NCBI RefSeq assembly: GCF_008933155.1
Contig: NZ_WBVP01000001.1
Coordinates: 310,001-374,000, forward strand
Reading direction: 5' to 3'
Length of the DNA: 64,000 nt
Source: Aliivibrio finisterrensis
GTDB taxonomy: Bacteria > Pseudomonadota > Gammaproteobacteria > Enterobacterales > Vibrionaceae
The notes beneath the pieces were generated by a model. The model saw only the letters and a list, made by a program, of their open reading frames with translations. It ran no database searches and was not told the DNA's origin. Positions 39,023 to 47,042 of the stretch are shown piece after piece. How positions within the stretch are numbered: the first letter of the stretch is position 1; each line of letters starts with the position of its first letter. A program made the position numbers and the translations under genes.

Positions 39023-39565
39023 ATGCGATGGTCTATATGCACATCACTGGATTTTTTTGTGGTTCAACTGTTTCGATTATTGATAATTTGTCTTTGCTTT
39101 GGGGTAAGCTCGCTTGCTCAGGCATCTGCATATCATCAAAATAGCTACAGTGATTTCTCAGAATTGACCATTGAGCAACATTCTACCGTTCCTGTGACAC
39201 TTTCTGTTGATAGCTCTTCTATCCTATCGATTGATTTCTCTACGTGTGCCATCGACAACGCTCAATCTGACCCAACAGCATTACACTCTCAAAATGCATC
39301 TCAAAGCCACGACGTTAACTTAGGCATCGCCTATTCTTCTCGTATGGCGAATTTAGCTCGTCATGAGCCAGAAGAAGTCTTTCCTGTTTATGAGTTAGCG
39401 CTTGAGATCCCTGTAACGCCTTCTGAGCAACTCACCATTGGTTATCAAGAAAAACCAAAACCAACGGTTAATTGGGCATTAAACACCTACTCATCTACTT
39501 CACGAATTTCGGCTTGGAAGGAAAGCAACCTTCTCTACAGCCAGCGGTTATACCCACACGCTTAA
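39023..39565 (+). CDS. vemP: VemP-like export-monitoring arrest peptide
   Basis: 180 aa. Residues 14-36 form a hydrophobic signal peptide ending in the AxA site AQASA, cut before Tyr37. The C-terminus reads RISAWKESNLLY (161-172) followed by eight residues. The Vibrio VemP arrest motif, as I recall it, is HRIxGWKETNAMYVALN, so R, I, W, K, E, N and Y are kept in register. The distance from the arrest position to the stop is also the same: VemP stalls at residue 156 of 159, and the equivalent here is Tyr177 of 180. VemP sits upstream of secDF2 in V. alginolyticus and stalls its ribosome when export is slow, raising SecDF2. The ATG has a weak ribosome-binding site; GTG at 39059 is an alternative start. 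Whether this divergent motif still stalls is unknown. Confidence 0.75.
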   Translation: MRWSICTSLDFFVVQLFRLLIICLCFGVSSLAQASAYHQNSYSDFSELTIEQHSTVPVTLSVDSSSILSIDFSTCAIDNAQSDPTALHSQNASQSHDVNLGIAYSSRMANLARHEPEEVFPVYELALEIPVTPSEQLTIGYQEKPKPTVNWALNTYSSTSRISAWKESNLLYSQRLYPHA

Positions 39566-39671
39566 TTTCACACCCAAAATCCATTGATTTATCACTTAGT
39601 TATTTCTGTATTCAGATCTAGCTAGATTTGTGACTTTTTCGCATACGCAACTTCGTATGTGAGGTGAAATT
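39564..39671 (+). promoter_or_regulatory. RNA pairing that can hide the secD2 ribosome-binding site
   Basis: AATTTCAC at 39564-39571, starting within the vemP stop codon, is perfectly complementary to GTGAAATT at 39664-39671. The latter contains the end of the secD2 Shine-Dalgarno region (GAGGTG), 4 nt before the ATG. A second stem CATACG/CGTATG lies just upstream of GAGGTG. A ribosome halted at the vemP end would cover the left arm and free the right one. Confidence 0.6.
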
Positions 39672-39674
39672 ATT

Positions 39675-41498
39675 ATGCAAAGAAAACAACCAATACAACG
39701 ACTGAACCATTATTCTAAATGGAAATACATCGTACTTATTACGACCCTTGTTATTCTATTACTGAGTGCGATCCCGACTTGGTATGGTGAAAATGCCGCC
39801 GTTCAAATTACTAATAAAGACGGGCAAATCCCTTCTATTGTTCAATTACAAAATACCTTAACCGACCAAGGAATAACGGTTAAACGCATCGAGCAAAAAG
39901 GCGATAAAACCATCGTTATTTTGCAAGATGAAGCACAGCAAGTTGCCGCTAAAGACGTACTGGCCTCTGTGATTGATGACAGTAAAAAAGGCACAACATT
40001 AGCTCTATCTCTTGCACCAGCCGCACCTGCTTGGTTACAAAACATGGGATTTGAACCAATCAAACTTGGTTTGGATTTACGTGGCGGTGTGCAATTCTTA
40101 CTCGATGTTGATGTAAGCCAAGTTTACCAGGCACAACGTAATGAGCTGTCTGATTCTTTAAAACAAGAGCTGCGTGAAGAACAGATTCGCTCCGTTCAAT
40201 TCCAAAAAGAAGGCAGTGATAGCTTAGTGGTGCGTTTGCCATCAGAAGAAGCTAGCCACGCTGCTCGTCAGTTTATTCATAAAAACTACCCAACTTGGCA
40301 AGTGACTAACGGCGACGATTTTGATCTTAAATTAACGCTTAAAGAAGATGAAAAAATTGCCGTACGTAACCTAACGGTACAGCAAAACCTTCAAACCATG
40401 CGTAGCCGTATTGAAGAGTTAGGTATTACCGAAGCACTGGTTCAGCGTCAAGGTGAAAACCGCATTCGTATCGAGCTTCCGGGCGTTCAAGATCCAGCAG
40501 CAGCGAAAAACGTTATTGGTGCGACAGCAAGTCTTGCTTTCTACGCAGTAAAAGAACAAGGCACTGGCAGCACAATGATCGTTCCTGATCAAAACGGCCA
40601 ACCAGTTCGCGTAGGCAGAAAACCAGTACTAACGGGTGAGCACATTGTTGATGCTCGCGCTAGCCTTGGCGAAATGGGCATGGCAGAAGTCAACATTGTT
40701 CTTGATAGTTCAGGCGGCAAAATCATGTCTGAGTTCTCTCGTCACAATGTCGGCAAGCCAATGGCAACCTCATACAACGAATACAGCCGTGATAGCGCGG
40801 GTAACACAGAGCAAAGTAACCAAATCATCAGTGTTGCGACGATTCAAAGTCAGCTAGGTAGCCGTTTTAGAATCACAGGTTCTGGCTCTCTTCAAGAATC
40901 TCAAGAGCTTGCTCTGCTTCTACGTGCTGGCTCACTAACGGCGCCTGTGACTATCGTTGAAGAACGCACTATTGGTCCAACGCTAGGTGCTGAAAACATC
41001 CAAAACGGCTTTGCTGCTTTAGGTCTTGGTCTTGGTTTAACTCTGCTGTTTATGGCGGTGTGGTACCGTCGTTTAGGCTGGGTTGCCAACATTGCGCTTA
41101 TTGGCAACATGGTGATGCTATTTGGTCTGCTTGCGCTTATTCCGGGTGCGGTTCTTACGCTTCCGGGTATTGCAGGTCTTGTACTGACCGTAGGTATGGC
41201 GGTAGATACCAACGTACTGATATTTGAACGTATTAAAGATAAACAGAAAGAAGGTCGAACATTGGCTCAAGCCATTGATAGAGGCTTTAGTAGTGCATTT
41301 GGTACCATTTTCGATGCCAACTTCACCACAATGATTACCGCAGTGGTTCTATACACCATCGGTAATGGCCCTATTCAAGGCTTCGCATTAACACTGGGCT
41401 TAGGTCTATTAACCAGTATGTTCACCGGCATCTTCGCGTCACGTGCCATTATCAATTTAGTTTGGGGTCGTGATTCTCGTCATGATGTTAGGATTTAA
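39675..41498 (+). CDS. secD2: Protein translocase subunit SecD, second copy
   Basis: 607 aa. Helix 1 near residue 20, then the large periplasmic P1 domain beginning near KLGLDLRGGVQFLLDVD, and five C-terminal helices with the SecD motif AVDTNVLIFERIKDK. SecDF uses the ion gradient to pull translocating proteins into the periplasm. It is not preceded by yajC and tgt, as the primary secDF is, but by vemP, so I read it as the SecDF2 pair known in vibrios. GAGGTG lies upstream of the ATG and is probably hidden by RNA pairing. Confidence 0.93.
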   Translation: MQRKQPIQRLNHYSKWKYIVLITTLVILLLSAIPTWYGENAAVQITNKDGQIPSIVQLQNTLTDQGITVKRIEQKGDKTIVILQDEAQQVAAKDVLASVIDDSKKGTTLALSLAPAAPAWLQNMGFEPIKLGLDLRGGVQFLLDVDVSQVYQAQRNELSDSLKQELREEQIRSVQFQKEGSDSLVVRLPSEEASHAARQFIHKNYPTWQVTNGDDFDLKLTLKEDEKIAVRNLTVQQNLQTMRSRIEELGITEALVQRQGENRIRIELPGVQDPAAAKNVIGATASLAFYAVKEQGTGSTMIVPDQNGQPVRVGRKPVLTGEHIVDARASLGEMGMAEVNIVLDSSGGKIMSEFSRHNVGKPMATSYNEYSRDSAGNTEQSNQIISVATIQSQLGSRFRITGSGSLQESQELALLLRAGSLTAPVTIVEERTIGPTLGAENIQNGFAALGLGLGLTLLFMAVWYRRLGWVANIALIGNMVMLFGLLALIPGAVLTLPGIAGLVLTVGMAVDTNVLIFERIKDKQKEGRTLAQAIDRGFSSAFGTIFDANFTTMITAVVLYTIGNGPIQGFALTLGLGLLTSMFTGIFASRAIINLVWGRDSRHDVRI

Positions 41499-41501
41499 GT
41501 T

Positions 41502-42401
41502 ATGTTTATAAATATGAAAAATGCAACAAAATGGCGTCACATGACGAGTGTGGTTTCTATCGGTTTAATGATTTTTGCATTATCGATGATAGCCATGAAA
41601 GGCCTTAACTGGGGCTTGGATTTTACTGGCGGTATCGTAAGTGAAGTTCAAATTGATAGCAAAATCACAAGCAGTGAAATTGCGCCGTTATTGGATGCAA
41701 GCTTTAAACAAGATGTGGCGGTTATTGCCTCTGGTGAGCCGGGTCGTTGGGTGTTGCGTTATGCTATCCCACCAAAAGGCGTTGAGCTTCCACCACTGAC
41801 TGAGGTACTTGCTCCGCTGCATACCGATGTTCAAGTATTGAATACCAGTATCGTTGGTCCACAAGTAGGCCAAGAACTAACTGAACAAGGCGGCATGGCG
41901 TTATTGGTGTCAGTTTTGGTTATCTTAGCGTACTTAAGCTACCGTTTTGAATGGCGTTTGGCTTCTGGCTCTCTGTTTGCCCTAACCCACGATATCGTGT
42001 TTGTGCTTGGTTTCTTTGCTGCGACTCAAATGGAGTTTAACTTAACGACCCTAGCCGCTATTTTGGCGATTTTAGGTTACTCGTTAAATGACTCTATCAT
42101 CATTGCAGATCGAATTCGTGAGCTGTTAATTGCCAAGCCTGAGTTATCTATCCAAGAGGTGAATAACCAAGCGGTTGCGGCAACCTTCTCTCGTACTATG
42201 GTGACATCAGGCACAACCCTAATCACGGTTGGTTCTTTATGGTTATTGGGTGGAGGTCCACTAGAGGGCTTTGCGATTGCGATGTTCATCGGTATCGTGA
42301 CGGGCACTTGGTCTTCAATTTCAGTAGGTACAACCCTACCTGAATACTTTGGTTTGAATTCGGATCACTACAAGCCAAAACCTATTTCTGAAGAGCCTTA
42401 G
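41502..42401 (+). CDS. secF2: Protein translocase subunit SecF, second copy
   Basis: 299 aa, starting 3 nt after the secD2 stop, hence co-translated. GLNWGLDFTGGIVSEVQ in the periplasmic domain and LGYSLNDSIIIADRIREL in helix 4 are SecF signatures. Six helices. Partner of SecD2. In V. alginolyticus the second SecDF is proton-driven and used at low salinity; the ion used here cannot be read from sequence by eye. Confidence 0.93.
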   Translation: MFINMKNATKWRHMTSVVSIGLMIFALSMIAMKGLNWGLDFTGGIVSEVQIDSKITSSEIAPLLDASFKQDVAVIASGEPGRWVLRYAIPPKGVELPPLTEVLAPLHTDVQVLNTSIVGPQVGQELTEQGGMALLVSVLVILAYLSYRFEWRLASGSLFALTHDIVFVLGFFAATQMEFNLTTLAAILAILGYSLNDSIIIADRIRELLIAKPELSIQEVNNQAVAATFSRTMVTSGTTLITVGSLWLLGGGPLEGFAIAMFIGIVTGTWSSISVGTTLPEYFGLNSDHYKPKPISEEP

Positions 42402-42448
42402 GGATTGGTTTAGATAGTAAAAAGCCGCAGGGAATGCAGCTGATGTTG

Positions 42449-42480
42449 AGGGATCTGGTTTAGGCTGGATCCCTTTTTTT
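42449..42480 (+). terminator. intrinsic terminator after secF2
   Basis: 7-bp stem AGGGATC/GATCCCT with a 12-nt loop and a T-run of eight, 47 nt after the stop. Confidence 0.75.
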
Positions 42481-42594
42481 GGGTGGAGCTTGTGCTATTT
42501 ATTTTTTAGGCTTAACTCGTTATTGGGCAGAAATTAGTGAGGCCATGTATCTTGCTGCCATATCCACATAATGCCTTCCTCTGAGCCAATTTCG

Positions 42595-42710
42595 CTTAAT
42601 CTAATCACAGTATGATGCGAATAGTGTACTTATTCAAATCATTTAATGATGCGATTAGCCCTCTTATTCACATCAAAATATGATGTGATTAGAGGTATTA
42701 TTCGCATCAC
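42595..42710. repeat. 34-bp imperfect tandem repeats with internal dyads
   Basis: Three consecutive 34-nt units (42595-42628, 42629-42662, 42663-42696) and the first ~14 nt of a fourth share the pattern CTTATTCNNATCANNNNATGATGNGANTAG. Unit 3 contains a perfect 7-bp dyad, CACATCA-N5-TGATGTG; the others are less symmetric. It lies in the 346-nt gene-free gap between secF2 and the convergent gene at 42748. Apart from the terminator, nothing else is seen in the gap. Confidence 0.75.
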
Positions 42711-42747
42711 GACAAGTCAAAACTCGATTCACTTTCTTTAATAAACG

Positions 42748-43053
42748 CTACTTGCGCTTTTTCTGTGTATCGTAACTGAGGTGCTTATCTATGTTCTTTA
42801 GTTGAATCCCAACCTTATTAAATGCCTTTTGAATGGTTGTTGAAACATGAAGCGATCCTTCTCCCATTAAAAAGTTTTCTCGATCTTGATTTGTTTCAAA
42901 TACGCAGACGATTTTTAAGCTCTGTGGAAAAGAAGAGTAATTGACCGTATGAGTCACCCAAAGGAAACCCTCGTAGCCTTTTAACGTATCTTCACAAACT
43001 TCAGTCAACACGACTCTAATTTGATTTTCGATCTTCTTATCTGATTTACGCAT
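42748..43053 (-). CDS. conserved small cytoplasmic protein, function unknown
   Basis: 101 aa, soluble, beginning MRKSDKKIENQIRVVLTEVC and ending in a basic tail (TQKKRK). I recall similar proteins in Vibrio and Shewanella, often labelled Fis-family regulator, but no Fis-type helix-turn-helix is visible. The middle (FPQSLKIVCVFETNQDRENF) looks like an alpha/beta fold. No function assigned. Its neighbours are the tandem repeats downstream and the YcxB-like gene upstream. Confidence 0.7.
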   Translation of the reverse strand: MRKSDKKIENQIRVVLTEVCEDTLKGYEGFLWVTHTVNYSSFPQSLKIVCVFETNQDRENFLMGEGSLHVSTTIQKAFNKVGIQLKNIDKHLSYDTQKKRK

Positions 43054-43124
43054 AAAGCAAACTTCCTATTTAACACCTTTAAAAAAGGTTTCGGTCAACA
43101 TTATGTTATTCGGGAGAATGGGGA

Positions 43125-43628
43125 TTACTTTGCTTTTGATGTTTCGTGCTGCTCTACAATAAAAGCGATCTCTTTCTCATTTAGGCACGATTTACTGACG
43201 TATTGGCGCTGTTTACCGATATGGAAAATAAGCCCTAAATCACTTTGTTCAACTTGGTCGATGTCGCTCCAAGCGATAGTGCGGGAGTTTTTCGTGTTTT
43301 TAAGGCTTTTATAACTCACACCATTTTCGTCAACGTTAAACTCCACTTTACTGCCAGAGAGTGAGCTGATGGATTGTCGCCATAGCCACCACGTTCTCTT
43401 AAAATAAATACTGAACGCTTCAATAATACTCAACGCAATAAAGAACCAACCAATATAACCATTAGGTAATAGTTCCAGTTTTAATAACGCCACACCAAAA
43501 AGAAAAAAGAGAATTCCTTTTAAATAGGCTTTTGGAAACGTAATTGGCTGGCTAGTTTGATCATAACACTCAGCAAAGAAAGTCTTATCGAGTATGTATT
43601 CTGTGGTGACACTAAAATCTTTAGACAT
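43125..43628 (-). CDS. YcxB-like membrane protein
   Basis: 167 aa. Two adjacent hydrophobic helices (about 34-70, GILFFLFGVALLKLELL and GWFFIALSIIEAFSIYF) are followed by a C-terminal cytoplasmic domain (VEFNVDENGVSYKSLKNTKN, TIAWSDIDQVEQSDLGLIFH). The latter resembles the YcxB-like domain, a PH-like fold. Function unknown. It is 71 nt upstream of the 101-aa gene on the same strand and may be co-transcribed with it. Confidence 0.7.
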   Translation of the reverse strand: MSKDFSVTTEYILDKTFFAECYDQTSQPITFPKAYLKGILFFLFGVALLKLELLPNGYIGWFFIALSIIEAFSIYFKRTWWLWRQSISSLSGSKVEFNVDENGVSYKSLKNTKNSRTIAWSDIDQVEQSDLGLIFHIGKQRQYVSKSCLNEKEIAFIVEQHETSKAK

Positions 43629-43795
43629 ATAGGGCTACTTTACGGTTTTATGTGAATGAGTCTCTATGCTGCGATCTCGCAACTTAGGCATTGTATCGTT
43701 TCTTGGGGCTTTTCTACATTCAAATATATCTTAAAGTCACTTAGGTATATAAAATCAGCTTAATCAAAATCAGTGAACTCTAATAGGGAAATCAA

Positions 43796-44458
43796 ATGGC
43801 GTATGAAGTGCTAGATGTCAGCCAGTGGGCACGAGCTCAACACTTGAAGTTTTATCAAGGTTTTAGCCATCCTTGGTATAACATCTGCTCCAATATCGAT
43901 GTAACGGCACTGCGCCAATATTGTAAGCAGCATAATCATCGCTTCTTTCATGCTTATCTTTACCTAACTCAACAAGCGCTAAATAAATGTGAACCGATGA
44001 GCTATCGCCTTATGGGTGAAGAAGTTCGCATTTACTCACTTATGTGTGTCAGTGTGGCGCTACTCGCCGATGATAATACGGTACGTTTTTGCGATTTAGA
44101 CCATGAACCTACGTTTTCTGACTTTACCACCAGTGCCACCAACGCTGAAACTCGGATTAAAAATACGCCTTTTATTGTAGAGCAGTTCATTGGCCAAGAA
44201 ATGAAGCAGAATACGATTCATTTAACCGTATTGCCATGGGTAGATTTCACTAGTATGACTCATGCGAGAGACGTTAATTTCCCAGACAGCGTGCCAAAAA
44301 TGGCATTTGGGAAATTGGTTCAACAAGGTGAACAATGGCGTATGCCACTGTCTGTTGAAGTGCACCATGGTTTAATGGATGGTTTACACGTGGGGCAATT
44401 TATACAAACATTACAAGCGATGTTTGATAATCCATCACTGCTTGAGCAAGCTAAATAG
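43796..44458 (+). CDS. CatA-type chloramphenicol acetyltransferase homolog
   Basis: 220 aa, the size of trimeric type-A CAT. The catalytic signature HHGLMDGLHVGQF (His190-His191, Asp195, His198) matches the family's HHxxxDGxH. YNICSNIDVT and FHAYLYLTQQALN near the N-terminus also fit. It would acetylate chloramphenicol or a natural analogue with acetyl-CoA. There is no mobile element, integron or unusual base composition nearby, so this looks like a resident chromosomal gene. Activity on chloramphenicol is not assured. Confidence 0.85.
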   Translation: MAYEVLDVSQWARAQHLKFYQGFSHPWYNICSNIDVTALRQYCKQHNHRFFHAYLYLTQQALNKCEPMSYRLMGEEVRIYSLMCVSVALLADDNTVRFCDLDHEPTFSDFTTSATNAETRIKNTPFIVEQFIGQEMKQNTIHLTVLPWVDFTSMTHARDVNFPDSVPKMAFGKLVQQGEQWRMPLSVEVHHGLMDGLHVGQFIQTLQAMFDNPSLLEQAK

Positions 44459-44729
44459 GATTCATCTTTCTATTAAGACGAGCGGTCTTACGCTCGTCAA
44501 AATACCAAGTTTCATTTGATTACTTCCCCAAGTTCAACTTTAAATAAAGATATTCAAATCAAATCACATCATTCCGTTAATCATAAATATTCTTATATCT
44601 TTCTTGTACCAATAACAAAATATTATTATTTTAATAAATTTTGATAATTTCACGTAATCCTCATTCTTACCTATACTCTCTTACATCGAAACAACATAAC
44701 GAATTAATAAAACTTATTTGGAGCACATT

Positions 44730-45215
44730 ATGAAAATGAATCACGTTGGTATCATGGTTGGCGACATGGACAAAGCTGTTGAGTTCTATACTAAAGCGTT
44801 AGGGCTTGAGATTGTAATGGGCAATACCAAGGTTACAGAGGAGCGCGAAACCGCAATTGGCCGTATGTGTATTGCTGTTTTTGGTGAAGGATTTAAAGGT
44901 TTTAACATTGCGCATTTATTAACTAAAGATGGCATTGGTTTTGAATTATTTGAAATGAAAGAGCGTCAAGAGCGCCACGAAGTTGATTTCTCTCGCATTG
45001 GTATCTTCCATTTTTGTCTTCAAACCGATGACTTCCATGGTGTAATTGCTCGTACAGAAGAGTTTGGTGGTAAAGTTCGCATGGACATTATGCGTTATCA
45101 CCCAGAAGATGATAATAATACAAGTCAAATGGTTTACCTAGAAGACCCGTTTGGTAACTTATTTGAGCTTTATTCTCATACATATGAAGAAACATACGCT
45201 GCCGATTACGAGTAA
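44730..45215 (+). CDS. glyoxalase/VOC-fold protein
   Basis: 161 aa from ATG 44730, with TTGGAG 6 nt upstream. It begins NHVGIMVGDMDKAVEFYTKALG, the canonical first beta-alpha-beta-beta-beta unit, and ends VYLEDPFGNLFELYSHTYEE. Candidate metal ligands are His in NHVG, His in IFHFCLQ and Glu in LFELYSH. Similar to lactoylglutathione lyase-like proteins. True GloA function is uncertain, and the reaction remains unknown. Single gene with a strong terminator. Confidence 0.8.
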   Translation: MKMNHVGIMVGDMDKAVEFYTKALGLEIVMGNTKVTEERETAIGRMCIAVFGEGFKGFNIAHLLTKDGIGFELFEMKERQERHEVDFSRIGIFHFCLQTDDFHGVIARTEEFGGKVRMDIMRYHPEDDNNTSQMVYLEDPFGNLFELYSHTYEETYAADYE

Positions 45216-45240
45216 TCGAACTCTAGCAGAAGTGGCATTA

Positions 45241-45272
45241 AAAAAGGATTGGTAGAGATACCAATCCTTTTT
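45241..45272 (+). terminator. intrinsic terminator after the VOC gene
   Basis: 14-bp perfect stem AAAAAGGATTGGTA/TACCAATCCTTTTT with a GAGA tetraloop. Confidence 0.93.
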
Positions 45273-45363
45273 CTATGTAAGCAATAAAATGTTTAATACG
45301 CCTGCTATAGCTTAATTTGTAGTAAGTGCTAAATCATAACTTAGCACATTAAGATTATTCTCA

Positions 45364-46908
45364 TCACAAATACTTTTCTATTGGTAACAACTGCAAAAAT
45401 TGAGATTCAAAACGCTCCCATCGACCGGTTTCTGGTTCATCTTCCCAACTTTTATCGCCTGAATACCAACGAACATCGCCCTCTTGCAGTTTTAGATGCC
45501 AACTGTTTTCTTCATCCATGGCGTGTTCGATATCTTGCGTGAGTTGCTGTGCGATTTCTTGATTTTCAATGATTAAAATCGACTCTGTATTCAGGTACGT
45601 TGAGCGTAAATTGAAGTTAAAAGAGCCGATACTCGCGATACGATCATCAAAAACAGCAGACTTAGCGTGAAGTCCATAAGGCAATATTGGTGCGCACTTA
45701 GAGATATCTCTAGTCGATTCTTCACATAATCCAGCTTCTGGTTTTAATTCATATAGCTGAATACCATGTTCAAGCATATCTTTACGACGGCCTGCGTAAC
45801 CTGAATGATTGGTGGTTAAATCGTTCGATGCCATTGAGTTAGTTAACGCTTTTATCTCAACGCCCTTACTAACCAATTCTTGCCACCCTTCGAGTTGGTT
45901 ATCATCAAATATAAGGTAAGCCGATTCTAATAAGATCTCTTTGTCTGATTCACTGGCTAATTTCGCGAGCGCTTTCGCCGTTGATTTTGGCTCACTGGTG
46001 TTATCTTTATCCAGCGGTACAGGGCGATCAAATACGAACTTAGTGTTAACCCAAGTCATTTTATCCATTAGATCAGTTAGGTATTGATGGGCTGTTTTAT
46101 TGCCCTCAGGTAAGACTGGGTAGTTTTTATAAACGGGGGCATCAATCTCATCTAACACAGGTTGCTGTGAGACTGGTTCTAATGAAACTTCTTTTGCTAA
46201 TAAATCCACAGGATAAGACCAAGTACTGTCCCAATACTCGATAAAACTGGTTTGTATATCACGAACGACTGAACCTCGAACTAATACATCACGGTCACGA
46301 AAATTAATCTCGTTAGAAAGATCAAAATACTCGTCACCAATATTGCGTCCACCCACCACAGAGAACACGCCATCAACGGTGAATGACTTATTATGCATAC
46401 GACGATTTAAACGAGAAAAATCCCCTAAAAAGTTCACCCACTTAGTAACACCACGACGAGTTGGGATAGGGTTAAATACGCGAATATCAACTTGAGGATG
46501 CGCGTTTAACGCCACAAGCAGATCTTCACGTTCGTTTAAGTTGATATCATCAAGCATCACTCGCACTTTTACACCACGATCTGCTGCGGCTAATAAGCGA
46601 CTGGCAAGGTAATGTCCTGATGCGTCTGAGTTCCAAATGTAATATTGAATATCAATACTGTGCTCTGCTGTCTCGATTAATGCGAGGCGCTGCGCTAATG
46701 CATCCCAACCTTTATCTTGCAACAAAACGGCACTGGTTTCTGGGGTTGATTGCTTAGGTTGATAAGCGTCATTTAACTCCGATAGCGAACTGGTTAATGG
46801 CACAAGTACAGGTTCGTTCATGTGTTCAACTTCATTAGGAAGTGAGCCACAACCTGAAAGAATAGCGACGAAAAATAGAGTGGTATGAATGCGTTTAAGC
46901 ACTGACAT
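45364..46908 (-). CDS. phospholipase D-family lipoprotein (ClsC/YmdC-like)
   Basis: 514 aa. The lipobox AILSGCGS places the lipidated Cys near residue 21, so it is envelope-anchored. Two HKD catalytic motifs are intact: HNKSFTVDGVFSVVGGRNI in the first half and HAKSAVFDDRIASIGSFNF in the second, each with H-x-K-x4-D. This layout matches the ClsC (YmdC)-type phospholipase D proteins that make cardiolipin or phosphatidyl derivatives. No ymdB-like partner is adjacent, so the exact reaction is open. A transphosphatidylase or nuclease role is possible. Confidence 0.85.
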   Translation of the reverse strand: MSVLKRIHTTLFFVAILSGCGSLPNEVEHMNEPVLVPLTSSLSELNDAYQPKQSTPETSAVLLQDKGWDALAQRLALIETAEHSIDIQYYIWNSDASGHYLASRLLAAADRGVKVRVMLDDINLNEREDLLVALNAHPQVDIRVFNPIPTRRGVTKWVNFLGDFSRLNRRMHNKSFTVDGVFSVVGGRNIGDEYFDLSNEINFRDRDVLVRGSVVRDIQTSFIEYWDSTWSYPVDLLAKEVSLEPVSQQPVLDEIDAPVYKNYPVLPEGNKTAHQYLTDLMDKMTWVNTKFVFDRPVPLDKDNTSEPKSTAKALAKLASESDKEILLESAYLIFDDNQLEGWQELVSKGVEIKALTNSMASNDLTTNHSGYAGRRKDMLEHGIQLYELKPEAGLCEESTRDISKCAPILPYGLHAKSAVFDDRIASIGSFNFNLRSTYLNTESILIIENQEIAQQLTQDIEHAMDEENSWHLKLQEGDVRWYSGDKSWEDEPETGRWERFESQFLQLLPIEKYL

Positions 46909-47042
46909 TGAATAAACTTCCTTTGTTAATTTTTAGTAACCAATCCTGATTATCTCTGCCGTAATATTAGCAAGAAAACAAAGAGTAATCTTATATATTC
47001 TGATATGATGCCTTTTTTGCCTTAACCACTGTTTATATATCC

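Noticed and set aside
42595-42710. Possible CRISPR array
   Set aside because: The units are contiguous with no unique spacers of separate origin, and no cas genes are nearby; it is a plain tandem repeat.
43796-44458. Integron or plasmid cassette carrying the CAT-like gene
   Set aside because: No attC-like site, integrase, insertion sequence or shift in base composition was found around it.
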